Assembly (NCBI GenBank): GCA_964577115.1
Contig: CAZNXJ010000006.1
Location: 124,001 to 188,000, forward strand
Direction of reading: 5' to 3'
Origin: CAZNXJ01 sp964577115
GTDB taxonomy: Bacteria > Planctomycetota > Planctomycetia > Pirellulales > Pirellulaceae
Length of the DNA: 64,000 nt
The notes beneath the pieces are model-generated. The model worked only from the letters and a program-made list of their open reading frames with translations. It did not search any database and was not told the origin of the DNA. This document shows, in pieces, positions 1 to 8,881 of this stretch. Positions within the stretch are counted from its first letter, which is position 1, and each line of letters opens with the position of its first letter. Position numbers and translations under genes: made by a program.

Positions 1-135
1 GTCGATCATGCCAACCTGTTCCACACGTATCTACAAGCGGTCGGTGTCGATTCGCTCGGTCACTTCGACATCGGCGGCCGTCCTATTCCGATCGCCGATC
101 CCGCCTCCGAGCCGATTAGCGAATTGCTGGCATGA
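1..135 (+). CDS. DUF1501 family protein, C-terminal fragment
   Basis: The window opens inside this gene; only the last 44 codons and a TGA stop are present. The fragment reads HANLFHTYLQAVGVD, then a GRPIPIAD motif and a short tail. The same kind of ending (a FRYLGID-like segment followed by GRPIPI) closes the complete DUF1501 protein at 21024-22403, which is the basis for the call. DUF1501 proteins belong to the sulfatase/alkaline-phosphatase-like superfamily, are usually Tat-exported and are very abundant in planctomycetes; their substrates are unknown. Nothing can be said about the catalytic part, which lies outside the window. Confidence 0.6.
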   Translation, partial: VDHANLFHTYLQAVGVDSLGHFDIGGRPIPIADPASEPISELLA

Positions 136-305
136 CCGCCGGTTTTACGCGCTTGCGACCCGAACGATGCCTCCTGGGTAGCTTGCCGCGATACCGGAGC
201 GGAGCGTCGCGGCGCCACCGCCGCGCCGCTCTGCTTCCGGCTGAATGCGTTGACGGCTCGGGCCGTTGGCGCGGCGGAAAGCGTGCGCCGCGCGTCGCGG
301 GGCTC

Positions 306-1358
306 TTAGAATTTGCCGTCGCGCGCTTCGAAATGCGTGGGTTTATCGAGCAGCGGACCGCCGCGCTGGATCCATTCGGTCGTCCATGCGATCATCTGTT
401 CGGTGCTCGTGGGCGGAGTACCCAACAGGGCGTGCCCATGGCGGCCGTCACTGAGCAGCGCTTCGCCTAACTCTTCGCCCCGAAATACAGGCTCGCGGCC
501 GAGCGCCTGGCCCATCGTTTCAGCCACCTCGCGGACCCGCAGCTTGTCGGCTCCGGCAATGTTGATGATCTTCGCCGGTGAAGCACATTGCTTCAGAGCC
601 ATCAGTGCCATGGCGTTTGCATCGCGCTGCCAGATGACATTCACGTGGCTCATCGCCAGGTCAATCGGCTCGCCTTGCTGCACTTTGCGCGCGATATCGA
701 CGAGCACCCCGTAGCGCAATTCGGTGGCATAGTTCAGCCGCAGGATGGCGGTGGGAGTCTGGCGCGTGCGGCTGAAGTACTGGAGCATCCGTTCGCGGCC
801 GAGCGTCGTCATGGCGTATTCACCAACCGGTCGCGGCTCATCTTCTTCGCGCGAGCCATGCGAGGTGACGGGAACGAGTCCGTACACGTTGCCGGTGGAG
901 AACGCGGCGATGCGGCTGTTTGGATAGCGCCGGCAGGCGAGCGTCGGCAGCCAGCAGTTCATGGCCCAAGTCACATCCGGCGCCGACGTCGCGCCGAATT
1001 TATAGCCGGCCATGTACACGACATTGGGGCAGTCCGGTAGCTTCTCCCACGCGGATTCGTCGAGCAAATCGCAGGCAACCGTCTCGATGTTCCACGCGGT
1101 CAATTGCTCGCGCAGCCCGCTCGATGAAAACCGGCTCACTCCGATGATGCGCCGCGCGACGCCCGCAGCATCGCTCGCTCGGCGCGCCATGCGCGCGAGC
1201 GTCGGGCCCATCTTGCCGCCGACGCCGAGCACGATTAGGTCGCCTTCCAGTTCGGCCAGCGCGCTGATTAGCGCTTCGGTCGGCCGGCTCAGTTGCTCCT
1301 CCAGTTCCTCGACCGTTTGCGGGCAACGCTCGGCCGCAGACGCATCCGCCGTGTTCAT
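306..1358 (-). CDS. NAD-dependent epimerase/dehydratase (extended SDR) family protein with altered active site
   Basis: A 350-residue Rossmann-fold protein of the extended SDR type. A glycine-rich nucleotide-binding segment, GVGGKMG, lies at about residues 45-51 and an SDR-like STGNVYG segment at 154-160. The catalytic YxxxK motif appears as YAMTT (Tyr181, Thr185), so the usual lysine is missing; the protein may bind NAD(P) or a sugar nucleotide without normal SDR chemistry. I chose the ATG at 1358 because GGAG stands six bases upstream; in-frame starts at 1370 (ATG) and 1394 (TTG) have no comparable ribosome site. It lies upstream-facing next to two glycosyltransferases, which would fit sugar metabolism, but the substrate is unknown. 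Confidence 0.75.
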   Translation of the reverse strand: MNTADASAAERCPQTVEELEEQLSRPTEALISALAELEGDLIVLGVGGKMGPTLARMARRASDAAGVARRIIGVSRFSSSGLREQLTAWNIETVACDLLDESAWEKLPDCPNVVYMAGYKFGATSAPDVTWAMNCWLPTLACRRYPNSRIAAFSTGNVYGLVPVTSHGSREEDEPRPVGEYAMTTLGRERMLQYFSRTRQTPTAILRLNYATELRYGVLVDIARKVQQGEPIDLAMSHVNVIWQRDANAMALMALKQCASPAKIINIAGADKLRVREVAETMGQALGREPVFRGEELGEALLSDGRHGHALLGTPPTSTEQMIAWTTEWIQRGGPLLDKPTHFEARDGKF

Positions 1359-1551
1359 GACTATCTCCATGGCCGACGAACGTCGGCTTCGCAAGGTTCC
1401 GCCTCAAGGACAATCACCGGGTTTGCCGTTCAGTATGTTGTAGCAGCGGAACAAGGCAATCGGTGATCGGTGCGCGAAGTAGTTAAGTAGCGCGGCGGAG
1501 GAGTCCGGAGCGAGCGGTGTCTAGCGGTCGAATGGTGCCGAATGCGAGCGG

Positions 1552-2592
1552 CTACGCAGCGTGACTGGTGCGCCAGGGCGCCGAGTTCAGGACGTGTTCG
1601 CAGGCCTGGCAGGCGTGTTCGACGGTAATCATCCGCATCGCTTCGTTGCCCGCGCGGCGCCTCTGTTTGCGGCTCCCGTGCTGGTAGCGGACTTGCAACG
1701 CGACATGATGCAGGCCGTACGGCCCACAGTCCTCGGGGCGAGTGGCGCCGTACAGTGCGACGCATGGAGCACCGCATGCCGCGGCGATGTGCATGGGACC
1801 GGTGTCCGAGCCGACAAACAGTTGGGCCTGGCGCACGAGTGCTACGAGTTCGGACAAGGTCGTCGGCGGCGCGATGCGGACTGCGCTGCCCGCCTCGGCG
1901 GCGATCTGGTCGGCCCACGCTTTTTCTTGCTCACCAGCCCAGACCACGATCGATTGCAGATCATGCTGGTCGGCCAGATAGCGGCACACCGCTGCATACC
2001 GGTCGGCTGGCCAGAGCTTGGACTCCCACCCCGCGCCCGGATTCACGACAGCGTAGCGAGGCGGAACATCATCGAGGAATTCCGCGATCGTTCGTTCGGC
2101 CGCCGGCTGGCTCGGCACGCGGAACTCGACCTCGGGATGCAGGATACCGAGCGGCTTGAGCAGCTCCAGGGAACGATCGACGATGTGGGGAGCGTCGGGG
2201 CGGATCAAGCGATTATTTAATAGCGGGCTCAGTTCGTTCCCGTAAGGTCCGCGCATGCCGAGGCGTGATCGAGCCCCCGAAAGCCAGCAGGCAAACGACG
2301 ATTTAAAGAGGCCTTGCGGGTCGAGCGTCACATCGATGTGCAGCGCACGTAGCCGGCGGCGCAGATTCCACACGGTCCGCGGGCTCTTCAGCCATCCTCG
2401 GGGCAACACGACGAGCTCGTCGAGGCACGCGTGGTTTTCAAGGATCGGAGCGGCGGCCCGCTCGACCACCCACGCGATGAAGGCGTCTGGATACGCCTCG
2501 CGCAGCGCGCAGAGCACCGGGAGCGTGAGCACCGTGTCTCCGATGGCGCTCAAGCGAGCGATTAAAAATCGGGGCGATCCCTCGCGTGCCAT
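1552..2592 (-). CDS. glycosyltransferase family 9 (heptosyltransferase I-like)
   Basis: A 346-residue GT-B fold glycosyltransferase of the WaaC/WaaF family, which transfers heptose or a related sugar from a nucleotide donor to the lipid A-core oligosaccharide on the inner face of the inner membrane. The N-terminal motif LIARLSAIGDTVLTLPVL (residues 10-27), the NPGAGWESKLWP segment (184-195) and the donor-site SDTGPMH (262-268) are characteristic. A GAGG ribosome site precedes the ATG. It is divergent from a second family 9 enzyme at 2827-3897, with about 230 bp between them, so both may serve the same outer-membrane glycan. Which sugar is transferred cannot be read from the sequence. Confidence 0.88.
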   Translation of the reverse strand: MAREGSPRFLIARLSAIGDTVLTLPVLCALREAYPDAFIAWVVERAAAPILENHACLDELVVLPRGWLKSPRTVWNLRRRLRALHIDVTLDPQGLFKSSFACWLSGARSRLGMRGPYGNELSPLLNNRLIRPDAPHIVDRSLELLKPLGILHPEVEFRVPSQPAAERTIAEFLDDVPPRYAVVNPGAGWESKLWPADRYAAVCRYLADQHDLQSIVVWAGEQEKAWADQIAAEAGSAVRIAPPTTLSELVALVRQAQLFVGSDTGPMHIAAACGAPCVALYGATRPEDCGPYGLHHVALQVRYQHGSRKQRRRAGNEAMRMITVEHACQACEHVLNSAPWRTSHAA

Positions 2593-2826
2593 AGTCAGCC
2601 TCGGCTGTCTCGAATCCCTGAGCGTGCCGCGGGGGGCATCCTGCCTGGCCCCGGATTCCGGGCATTTTGCAACACGCAGCCGCCAGGGTATCGAACGGCC
2701 GGTGCTAGCGGCAATAGCAACTTCTCACCGGAAAACTCGTCTGGAGCAAATTGGCCAAGTTCCCTAAAGTGTTCACCACACCGGAGCGGGCCGGTGTGCA
2801 CAAAAGCGAAGGGGAGTCCTCGGGCG

Positions 2827-3897
2827 ATGACGCGAATCGGCGTACTGCTGCCAAATTGGATTGGCGACGTGGTCATGGCCACGCCGGCTCTCCGCGCGCT
2901 GCGGCAGCATTATCGCGATTCAGCCACGCTGGTCGGCATCATGCGGCCGTATGTTGCCGAGGTGCTCGGCGGCACGTCGCTGCTCGACGAAATGGTCCAG
3001 TATCGCGGCTCGAACAATGCCGTCTGGATGTTTGCCAGCCTTGCCGCCCGGCTGCGGCGGCAGCGCCTCGACGGGCTGGTGCTATTTACGAACAGTTTTC
3101 TGACGGCACTCGCCGGGCGACTGAGCGGCACGCCGCGCTTGTGGGGCTACTCGAAGTACTTCCGCGCCTGGCTACTCACCGACTGTATGCACCAGCGGCG
3201 GCCGGGCGAGCACGATCGGCCGATCTCGGCGGTGGATTATTACCTGAGCCTCGTCGAGCAGCTTGGATGTGTGCCCCAAGGACGCCATCCCGAGCTGGCC
3301 ACGCAGCCGGCCGATGACGAAGCGGCCGCGCGGGTCTGGCAGCGTCTCGGATTAGCTGAGCACGGTACGATTCTCTTGAACACAGGCGGAGCCTACGGCG
3401 AGGCGAAGCGCTGGCCGGCCCGGCACTTCGCGCTGCTTGCCCGGATGCTCGTCAACCAACTCGGCGCATCCGTGCTCGTGCTCTGCGGCCCGGCCGAACG
3501 CGACGCGGCGCAAGCGATCACGCGGATGGCCAATCACCCTCGCGTGGTTAGTCTGGCAGATGAACCGACGAGCATCGGTCTGAGTAAGGCGTGCGTCAAA
3601 CGCGGTCGGCTCATGGTCACTACCGATAGCGGGCCGCGCCATTTTGCGGCCGCCTTCGGGACGCCCGTGGTCACGCTGTTCGGCTCGACCGATCCGCGCT
3701 GGAGCGAAAACTATCATCCGCAGGCGATCCACCTCTCGCACCCTGTCGATTGCGGGCCGTGCGCACGCCGCGTTTGCCCGTTGGGCCACCACCGGTGCAT
3801 GACGGACCTGACGCCGCAGCAGGTCTTCCGAGCGGTCGTGCAGCTCTGGGAATCCTCCGCGCCGGGCGATGTGCGGCCCCTACGGACGCCGGCCTGA
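2827..3897 (+). CDS. waaF: lipopolysaccharide heptosyltransferase II-like (GT9)
   Basis: A 356-residue family 9 glycosyltransferase resembling WaaF, which adds the second heptose of the LPS inner core. The N-terminus MTRIGVLLPNWIGDVVMATP is the classic WaaF opening; NTGGAYGEAKRWP (about 185-197) and TTDSGPRH (about 265-272) line the donor site. Four cysteines cluster near the C-terminus (CGPC, VC, RC at about 309-325), as in many family members. The start is the ATG at 2827 because GGGGAG lies ten bases upstream; a further in-frame start at 2794 would add eleven residues without homology. Divergently paired with another GT9 gene. Confidence 0.87.
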   Translation: MTRIGVLLPNWIGDVVMATPALRALRQHYRDSATLVGIMRPYVAEVLGGTSLLDEMVQYRGSNNAVWMFASLAARLRRQRLDGLVLFTNSFLTALAGRLSGTPRLWGYSKYFRAWLLTDCMHQRRPGEHDRPISAVDYYLSLVEQLGCVPQGRHPELATQPADDEAAARVWQRLGLAEHGTILLNTGGAYGEAKRWPARHFALLARMLVNQLGASVLVLCGPAERDAAQAITRMANHPRVVSLADEPTSIGLSKACVKRGRLMVTTDSGPRHFAAAFGTPVVTLFGSTDPRWSENYHPQAIHLSHPVDCGPCARRVCPLGHHRCMTDLTPQQVFRAVVQLWESSAPGDVRPLRTPA

Positions 3898-4034
3898 CCA
3901 GCGGCCAGATGGGTTCGCGATGAGCGAACTCGTGTTCATGCACGCCTCCAGCCGCGGCAGGGCCTTTGCTTGCCACTCGGCCATCGCCAACAATACGGGG
4001 CCAGCGGAGGAGTTCTTCTTGCCAGGAGGTTTGC

Positions 4035-5471
4035 GTGAAGCTTTCATTTTTGGGCGCTAGCCGGCAGGTAACCGGCAGTCGATACTGCCTCGAAACCGAG
4101 GGGGTTCGTATTCTGATCGACTGCGGCATGTTCCAGGAGCGAGCGCTGCTCGAACGCAACTGGGCGCCCTCGCCCGTGCCCCCTGATTCGATTCACGCAC
4201 TGCTGCTGACGCACGTGCATATCGATCACATCGGCCTGGTACCCAAGCTGGTCCGCGAGGGCTTCCAAGGCCCGATCTATTGCACGCGCCCCACGGCGGC
4301 AATGTCGAGCGTCATGTTGCTCGATGCTGCACGCATCCAAACGGAAGACGCGAACTACAAGCGCCGCCGCCATCGGAAAGAGGGGCGGCAAGGGCCGCAT
4401 CCCGAAGTGCCGCTTTATACGGAGGAAGACGCCGAGCGCGTGCAGCCGCTACTGCGGCCCGTGGCGTACGCGACAGCGCACCCGGTACACGAGCGGATCC
4501 AGGCGACGTTCTTCGATGCCGGTCACATTCTCGGCTCGGCCATGATCCAGCTGGATGTGCGCGACGGCGATCAGCAAACGCGCATTGTTTTCTCCGGCGA
4601 CATCGGGCAATGGAACAAGCCGCTGGTCCGCGACCCGACGCTGCTGAGTTCGGCGGATTACCTCATTATGGAATCCACCTATGGCGATCGGAATCACATC
4701 GATGGCGGCGACATCCCGGATCAGCTGGCCGAGGTGATCACGAGCACGTACGAGCGCGGCGGAAACGTGGTGATCCCGACCTTTGCGGTCGAGCGGGCTC
4801 AGGAACTGATGTACCACATCGGCGGATTGGTGCATCAGAACCGTATTCCCGATTTGCCGATCTACCTCGACAGTCCCATGGCCGTGGACATCACGGAGAT
4901 CTTCCAGAAGTTTCCGGATTGCTACGACGCGGAGACGTGGGAACGCATCGTCGCATCCCAGCCGCCGCTCCACTTCCCGGGCCTGCGTATGTGCCGCACG
5001 GTCGAGCAGTCGAAGCGGATCAACGCGACCCGCCGGCCGTGCGTCATCATGTCGACGGCGGGTATGTGCAATGCAGGGCGTATCAAGCACCATCTGCGGC
5101 AGAACATTGAACGCGAGGAATGCACGATTTTGTTCGTAGGCTTCCAGGCCGAGGGCACATTGGGGCGCCGGATCATCGACGGCGAACGGCGGGTGCGGAT
5201 CCACAACCGCGAGTACCGCGTGCGCGCGAAGATCGCGCAGCTCCACGGCTTCTCGGCCCATGCCGACCAGGACGACCTCCTGCGTTGGGCGGGAAATTTT
5301 GAGGGGCCGCGGCGCGTCTTCCTGACGCACGGCGAGCCGCAAGCATCGAAGGTCCTTGCCGGGTTGATCGAATCCCGCTTCGGCTGGCCGGTCTCGGTGC
5401 CCGACTACGGCGACCAGTACGAGCTTGCCGGGCGGGGGACTGGAGGAGCGTCGAGCCAGACCGTAGGCTGA
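4035..5471 (+). CDS. MBL-fold beta-CASP metallohydrolase (RNA-processing type)
   Basis: A 478-residue two-metal hydrolase of the metallo-beta-lactamase/beta-CASP group, related to RNA-processing exonucleases such as the CPSF73 family. The N-terminus KLSFLGASRQVTGSRYC starts the MBL sheet, HVHIDHIG (His60-His65) is the HxHxDH zinc motif, and DAGHILGSA and SGDIG supply further ligands. The C-terminal part has the RMMBL-type segment KIAQLHGFSAHADQDDLL followed by LTHGEP. The likely start is a GTG at 4035 just after a strong AGGAGGT (4024-4030); an upstream in-frame start at 3966 would add sequence unlike the family. Substrate is inferred to be RNA from the family. Confidence 0.88.
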   Translation: MKLSFLGASRQVTGSRYCLETEGVRILIDCGMFQERALLERNWAPSPVPPDSIHALLLTHVHIDHIGLVPKLVREGFQGPIYCTRPTAAMSSVMLLDAARIQTEDANYKRRRHRKEGRQGPHPEVPLYTEEDAERVQPLLRPVAYATAHPVHERIQATFFDAGHILGSAMIQLDVRDGDQQTRIVFSGDIGQWNKPLVRDPTLLSSADYLIMESTYGDRNHIDGGDIPDQLAEVITSTYERGGNVVIPTFAVERAQELMYHIGGLVHQNRIPDLPIYLDSPMAVDITEIFQKFPDCYDAETWERIVASQPPLHFPGLRMCRTVEQSKRINATRRPCVIMSTAGMCNAGRIKHHLRQNIEREECTILFVGFQAEGTLGRRIIDGERRVRIHNREYRVRAKIAQLHGFSAHADQDDLLRWAGNFEGPRRVFLTHGEPQASKVLAGLIESRFGWPVSVPDYGDQYELAGRGTGGASSQTVG

Positions 5472-5475
5472 AGGT

Positions 5476-6756
5476 ATGTGCGCATCCGTTAGGAACCTGA
5501 CACTGGCTGCCGGACTGCTACTCGCGGCGACGGGTTTGCTGCGGGGCGAGATGTCGTCGAGTGGTGACGCGGCGGCCGTCGAGCAACTTGTCGGGCAATT
5601 GGATGATGCTCGTTTCGCGGTGCGCACGCGCGCCTCGCGCGAGCTCGAACGGCGGGGCGACACTGCGCTCCCGCTGGTCGCTCGGCTGGCAGCCAGTGGC
5701 AGCCCGGAAGCGAGTCGCCGCGCGTTTGTGTTGCTGCGGACGTGGAGCCGCAGTGGCGAGCCGGCCTTGGAAGAGGCGACCGTCGCCGCACTCGAAGAGA
5801 TCGCCAGCCATGCGAGTCGTCCCGGTCTCGAAGCCCGTTCCATTCTCCGGTGGCGCCGCGAGGCGATCGCTATGGACGCGCTGCGGTTATTTGAAGAGCA
5901 AGGGGCGCAGGTCAGTGTGCGCCATCTGCAAAACGGGCGCTCGTACGCGATTCAGCTCACCGATCGCTGGACCGGAAACGACGAAGACCTGGCGCGCCTG
6001 AAGGATCTCGGCACTCTCTCCACGCTGTCCGTGCAGAATGCACGCATTTCGAACGAGGCGATGCGCTGGATCGGGAGCTGTGTGGAGCTCGAATACCTGT
6101 TTCTCGGCGACACAGCGATCGACACGCGGGGGCTCAAGTATCTAAGCGAACTGGAGAACCTGAAGTATCTTTCGCTAGAGAATCTGCGCGTCGGGGATGA
6201 GGTTTGGGAACACTTGGAAAATCTCGGCCAGCTCGAGTACCTGGGGCTCGACGGAACCCAAGTCTCCGACCAGGGACTCGTTCATCTGCATCGCTTTCCA
6301 CAGCTCCGCTTCCTGTGGCTCGATGAAACGCTCGTGACCGACGCGGGCCTCGTGCATTTGAAGCAGCTCCCGCAGCTCCAAAAGCTTTACCTGTCGCGCA
6401 CGAAAACGGGCGGAAGCGGCCTGGGAGCGCTGGCTGAGTTGCCGAACCTGGTTTACCTGTCGCTGAAGGAGGTCGAGATCAACGCCGAGGCCGTCAGGCA
6501 GCTCCGTCGGATCAAGCAATTGCACTCCCTGGGGCTCGATTTGACGAACGCGACCGACGAAATGGTCGCCCAGCTGGCGGGCCACGAAAACCTGCAAGAG
6601 CTCTGGTTGACGAAGACCGCCGTGACGGACGCCTGCCTCGAGTACCTACAGCAGCTTCCCTCGCTGCGGCGAGTCTATCTGAACGGTTCGCAAGTCTCCG
6701 AGGAAGGCGTGGCAAGAATTCGCGAGGCACTGCGAAATTGTAAAGTTGAATATTGA
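5476..6756 (+). CDS. exported leucine-rich-repeat protein
   Basis: A 426-residue protein with a hydrophobic N-terminal signal segment (about 4-24, NLTLAAGLLLAATGLL). After it comes a HEAT-like helical stretch (about 30-100) of the form LDDARFAVRTRASRELERRG. Residues about 150-420 form a run of 23-24-residue leucine-rich repeats of the type LKYLSLENLRVGDEVWEHL and LEYLGLDGTQVSDQGLVHL. This combination is common in planctomycete secreted proteins and suggests protein-protein binding outside the cytoplasm; there is no catalytic motif. The ATG lies just four bases after the preceding stop, so it is probably co-transcribed with the MBL hydrolase. Only a weak AAGG precedes it, so the start is slightly uncertain. 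Confidence 0.75.
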   Translation: MCASVRNLTLAAGLLLAATGLLRGEMSSSGDAAAVEQLVGQLDDARFAVRTRASRELERRGDTALPLVARLAASGSPEASRRAFVLLRTWSRSGEPALEEATVAALEEIASHASRPGLEARSILRWRREAIAMDALRLFEEQGAQVSVRHLQNGRSYAIQLTDRWTGNDEDLARLKDLGTLSTLSVQNARISNEAMRWIGSCVELEYLFLGDTAIDTRGLKYLSELENLKYLSLENLRVGDEVWEHLENLGQLEYLGLDGTQVSDQGLVHLHRFPQLRFLWLDETLVTDAGLVHLKQLPQLQKLYLSRTKTGGSGLGALAELPNLVYLSLKEVEINAEAVRQLRRIKQLHSLGLDLTNATDEMVAQLAGHENLQELWLTKTAVTDACLEYLQQLPSLRRVYLNGSQVSEEGVARIREALRNCKVEY

Positions 6757-6843
6757 TGCTTCCCGAGCCATCCCGTTCCGAATACCGCCTGCTTGCAGGC
6801 GTGCGCAGCGGGAAGAATAATAGCGCCGCGCAATTGCTTCGCG

Positions 6844-7839
6844 ATGGCGGACCCTCAGCATGTACACCGCTTGATGATCACCAAGCCGGACGAGCCCGAG
6901 ATCGCGGCAGAGCCTCTGATCGCACTGCAGGACGTCACCAAGAACTACGGTTCTTTTCGCGCGCTCGACTCCGTTTCTTTGACCATCACGCGCGGGGTCA
7001 CGGGCATTCTCGGCCCGAACGGCGCGGGTAAATCAACGCTGATCAAAGTCCTACTGGGCCTGGTCAAGATATCGCATGGCAGCGGCCATGTGCTCGGCTA
7101 TCCACTCGGCCAAGCGGCTCGGCACATCCGCTCGCAGGTCGGCTACATGCCGGAGGACGACTGCTATGTTCCGGGGCTGAGTGGCGTCGAGATGGTGCGA
7201 TTTGCCGCTCGCCTTTCGGGTTTGCCATCGCTCGAAGGCCTCCGGCGCACGCACGAGATACTCGACTTTTGCGGCATCGAGCAGGAGCGTTACCGGCAGG
7301 TCGAAACGTATTCCACCGGTATGCGGCAGAAGCTGAAATTTGCGCAGGCCATTGTCCATGATCCGCCCCTGTTGATTCTCGACGAACCGACCGCTGGCCT
7401 GGATCCTCGCGAACGGCAGATCATGCTCGGGCGCATTCGTTCCCTGTCGCAGGATTGTGGAAAAACGATCCTCATCTCGACGCACATCCTGCCCGATGTG
7501 AGATCGACGTGCGACTCGGTGGTTATTCTCGCGAAGGGGCGCGTGCGCGTCGCCGAGCGGCTGGAGGTACTGAGCCGGCCGCGATCGCCCTCGATGCACG
7601 TGCGCCTGTTGGGCCACCCGGAGGCGTTTCTCGATCGAGCGCGCGCTGCAGGCGCTTCGGCGACTCTCAATGCCGATGGGACCATAACGATTGAGGACAT
7701 GGACGAGCGTTCGAGTGAGCCGATCTGGCATTGGGCAGAGCAGGCCGGAGTGGGCGTCCGCTGGCTGCGCCCGGCGCAGAATTCTCTGGAAGAAATCTTC
7801 GTGGCTGCCGTGCGGGAGGTATCGGGTGCCCATACATGA
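6844..7839 (+). CDS. ABC transporter ATP-binding protein (ABC-2 type exporter)
   Basis: A 331-residue nucleotide-binding subunit. Walker A GPNGAGKST is at about 57-65, the signature YSTGMRQK at about 156-163 and Walker B LLILDEPTAGLDP at about 176-188. The STGMRQ form of the signature and the long C-terminal extension are typical of ABC-2 (Nat/Gld/Nos-type) exporters. It is followed by its probable permease, whose GTG start lies inside the 3' end of this gene (overlap 7826-7839). Neither candidate start (6844 or 6874) has a good ribosome site, so the N-terminus is approximate. The exported substrate is unknown. Confidence 0.9.
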   Translation: MADPQHVHRLMITKPDEPEIAAEPLIALQDVTKNYGSFRALDSVSLTITRGVTGILGPNGAGKSTLIKVLLGLVKISHGSGHVLGYPLGQAARHIRSQVGYMPEDDCYVPGLSGVEMVRFAARLSGLPSLEGLRRTHEILDFCGIEQERYRQVETYSTGMRQKLKFAQAIVHDPPLLILDEPTAGLDPRERQIMLGRIRSLSQDCGKTILISTHILPDVRSTCDSVVILAKGRVRVAERLEVLSRPRSPSMHVRLLGHPEAFLDRARAAGASATLNADGTITIEDMDERSSEPIWHWAEQAGVGVRWLRPAQNSLEEIFVAAVREVSGAHT

Positions 7840-8818
7840 TTTGGGATATCGGAGCTGGAGCGGCCGGCTGAATACCCACCAGCAGCGATTCTGGGTGATC
7901 GCTCAGGCCGGCGTGCGCCTTGCTTGGCGCAGTATGTGGCTGCGCCGGATGCTGTTGACCGCCTGGGCACCGGCGCTGGTGGCCGGCCTGATGGTGTTTT
8001 TGTTCGAGCAGTACGCGAAGAACCCGGATTCGTTGCCGCGGGCGATGCGCACGTTGATGTTCAGCGAGGCCGGCATGCGCCTGCCGATCACCGAGACGCT
8101 GCGGGGACAAATCCAAGAGAGCGTTGATGCTGGAGATATCCAAAGCACCCGTCATGCCGTCTGGTCCTGGCTGCTACTCACGTTCTTCCGCTACCCGCAA
8201 GGCATCCTGCTCGTGTTCCTAATCGGGCATATCGCCCCAAACCTCATCGCGCAGGATCTCCGTTCGCGCGCGTACCTGATCTACTTCAGTCGGCCCATTA
8301 CACGGCTCGAATACGTGCTCGGGAAGGCCACCGTGGTATTTGGGTACGTCATGATGATCACGACCGTACCGGCTCTCGCGCTGTACGTGCTTGGTGTGCT
8401 GCTATCGCCCGATCTCAGCGTCATCTGGCATACGTGGGATCTGCCGCTGCGCATTCTGGCGGCCTCGTGTGTGCTGATGGTCCCGACGACGTCGCTGGCG
8501 CTTTGCTTCTCGTCGCTGACCTACGAGTCGCGCTACGCCAGCTTTGCGTGGTATGCGGTCTGGGTGTTGGGGTGGGTGGCGTATGCCAATCTGACGGCGA
8601 GCGAAATGACGGGGCACGGCATCCATAGCCTGGATGCGGCCGGCGGTCGATGGACGCTCGTATCGCTGTACCATTTGCTCGGCGTCGTGCAGACGTGGGT
8701 GTTTGGGCTCGAGGTTTCTCGAGAAACGGTCGCGTCCGGGGTGATGATCCTGGGCATCATCACGGTGGTTTCTTATGCGGTGCTGTTGAATCGAGTCTCC
8801 GCGCCCATGCGCATCTGA
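7826..8818 (+). CDS. ABC-2 type transporter permease
   Basis: A 330-residue integral membrane protein with about six hydrophobic segments, for example MLLTAWAPALVAGLMVFLF near residue 50 and VMMITTVPALALYVLGVLL in the middle. The segment SRAYLIYFSRPITRLEYVLGKA is a typical ABC-2 permease coupling region. The start is a GTG at 7826 with GGGAGGT at 7814-7820; it overlaps the end of the ATPase gene by 14 bp, indicating translational coupling. With its partner it should form a homodimeric exporter in the inner membrane. A second ATPase/permease pair follows at once and may make a paralogous or mixed complex. Confidence 0.85.
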   Translation: MPIHDLGYRSWSGRLNTHQQRFWVIAQAGVRLAWRSMWLRRMLLTAWAPALVAGLMVFLFEQYAKNPDSLPRAMRTLMFSEAGMRLPITETLRGQIQESVDAGDIQSTRHAVWSWLLLTFFRYPQGILLVFLIGHIAPNLIAQDLRSRAYLIYFSRPITRLEYVLGKATVVFGYVMMITTVPALALYVLGVLLSPDLSVIWHTWDLPLRILAASCVLMVPTTSLALCFSSLTYESRYASFAWYAVWVLGWVAYANLTASEMTGHGIHSLDAAGGRWTLVSLYHLLGVVQTWVFGLEVSRETVASGVMILGIITVVSYAVLLNRVSAPMRI

Positions 8819-8881
8819 CGTTCGCGTTGGGCGGACGGAAATGAACCGGTCGGAGAGTCGCGCAAGGAGAAGCCAAGACGC

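Noticed and set aside
4449..5843. Antisense frame of about 464 codons over the beta-CASP hydrolase and LRR gene
   Set aside because: It spans two well-supported plus-strand genes, and has no homology-like features.
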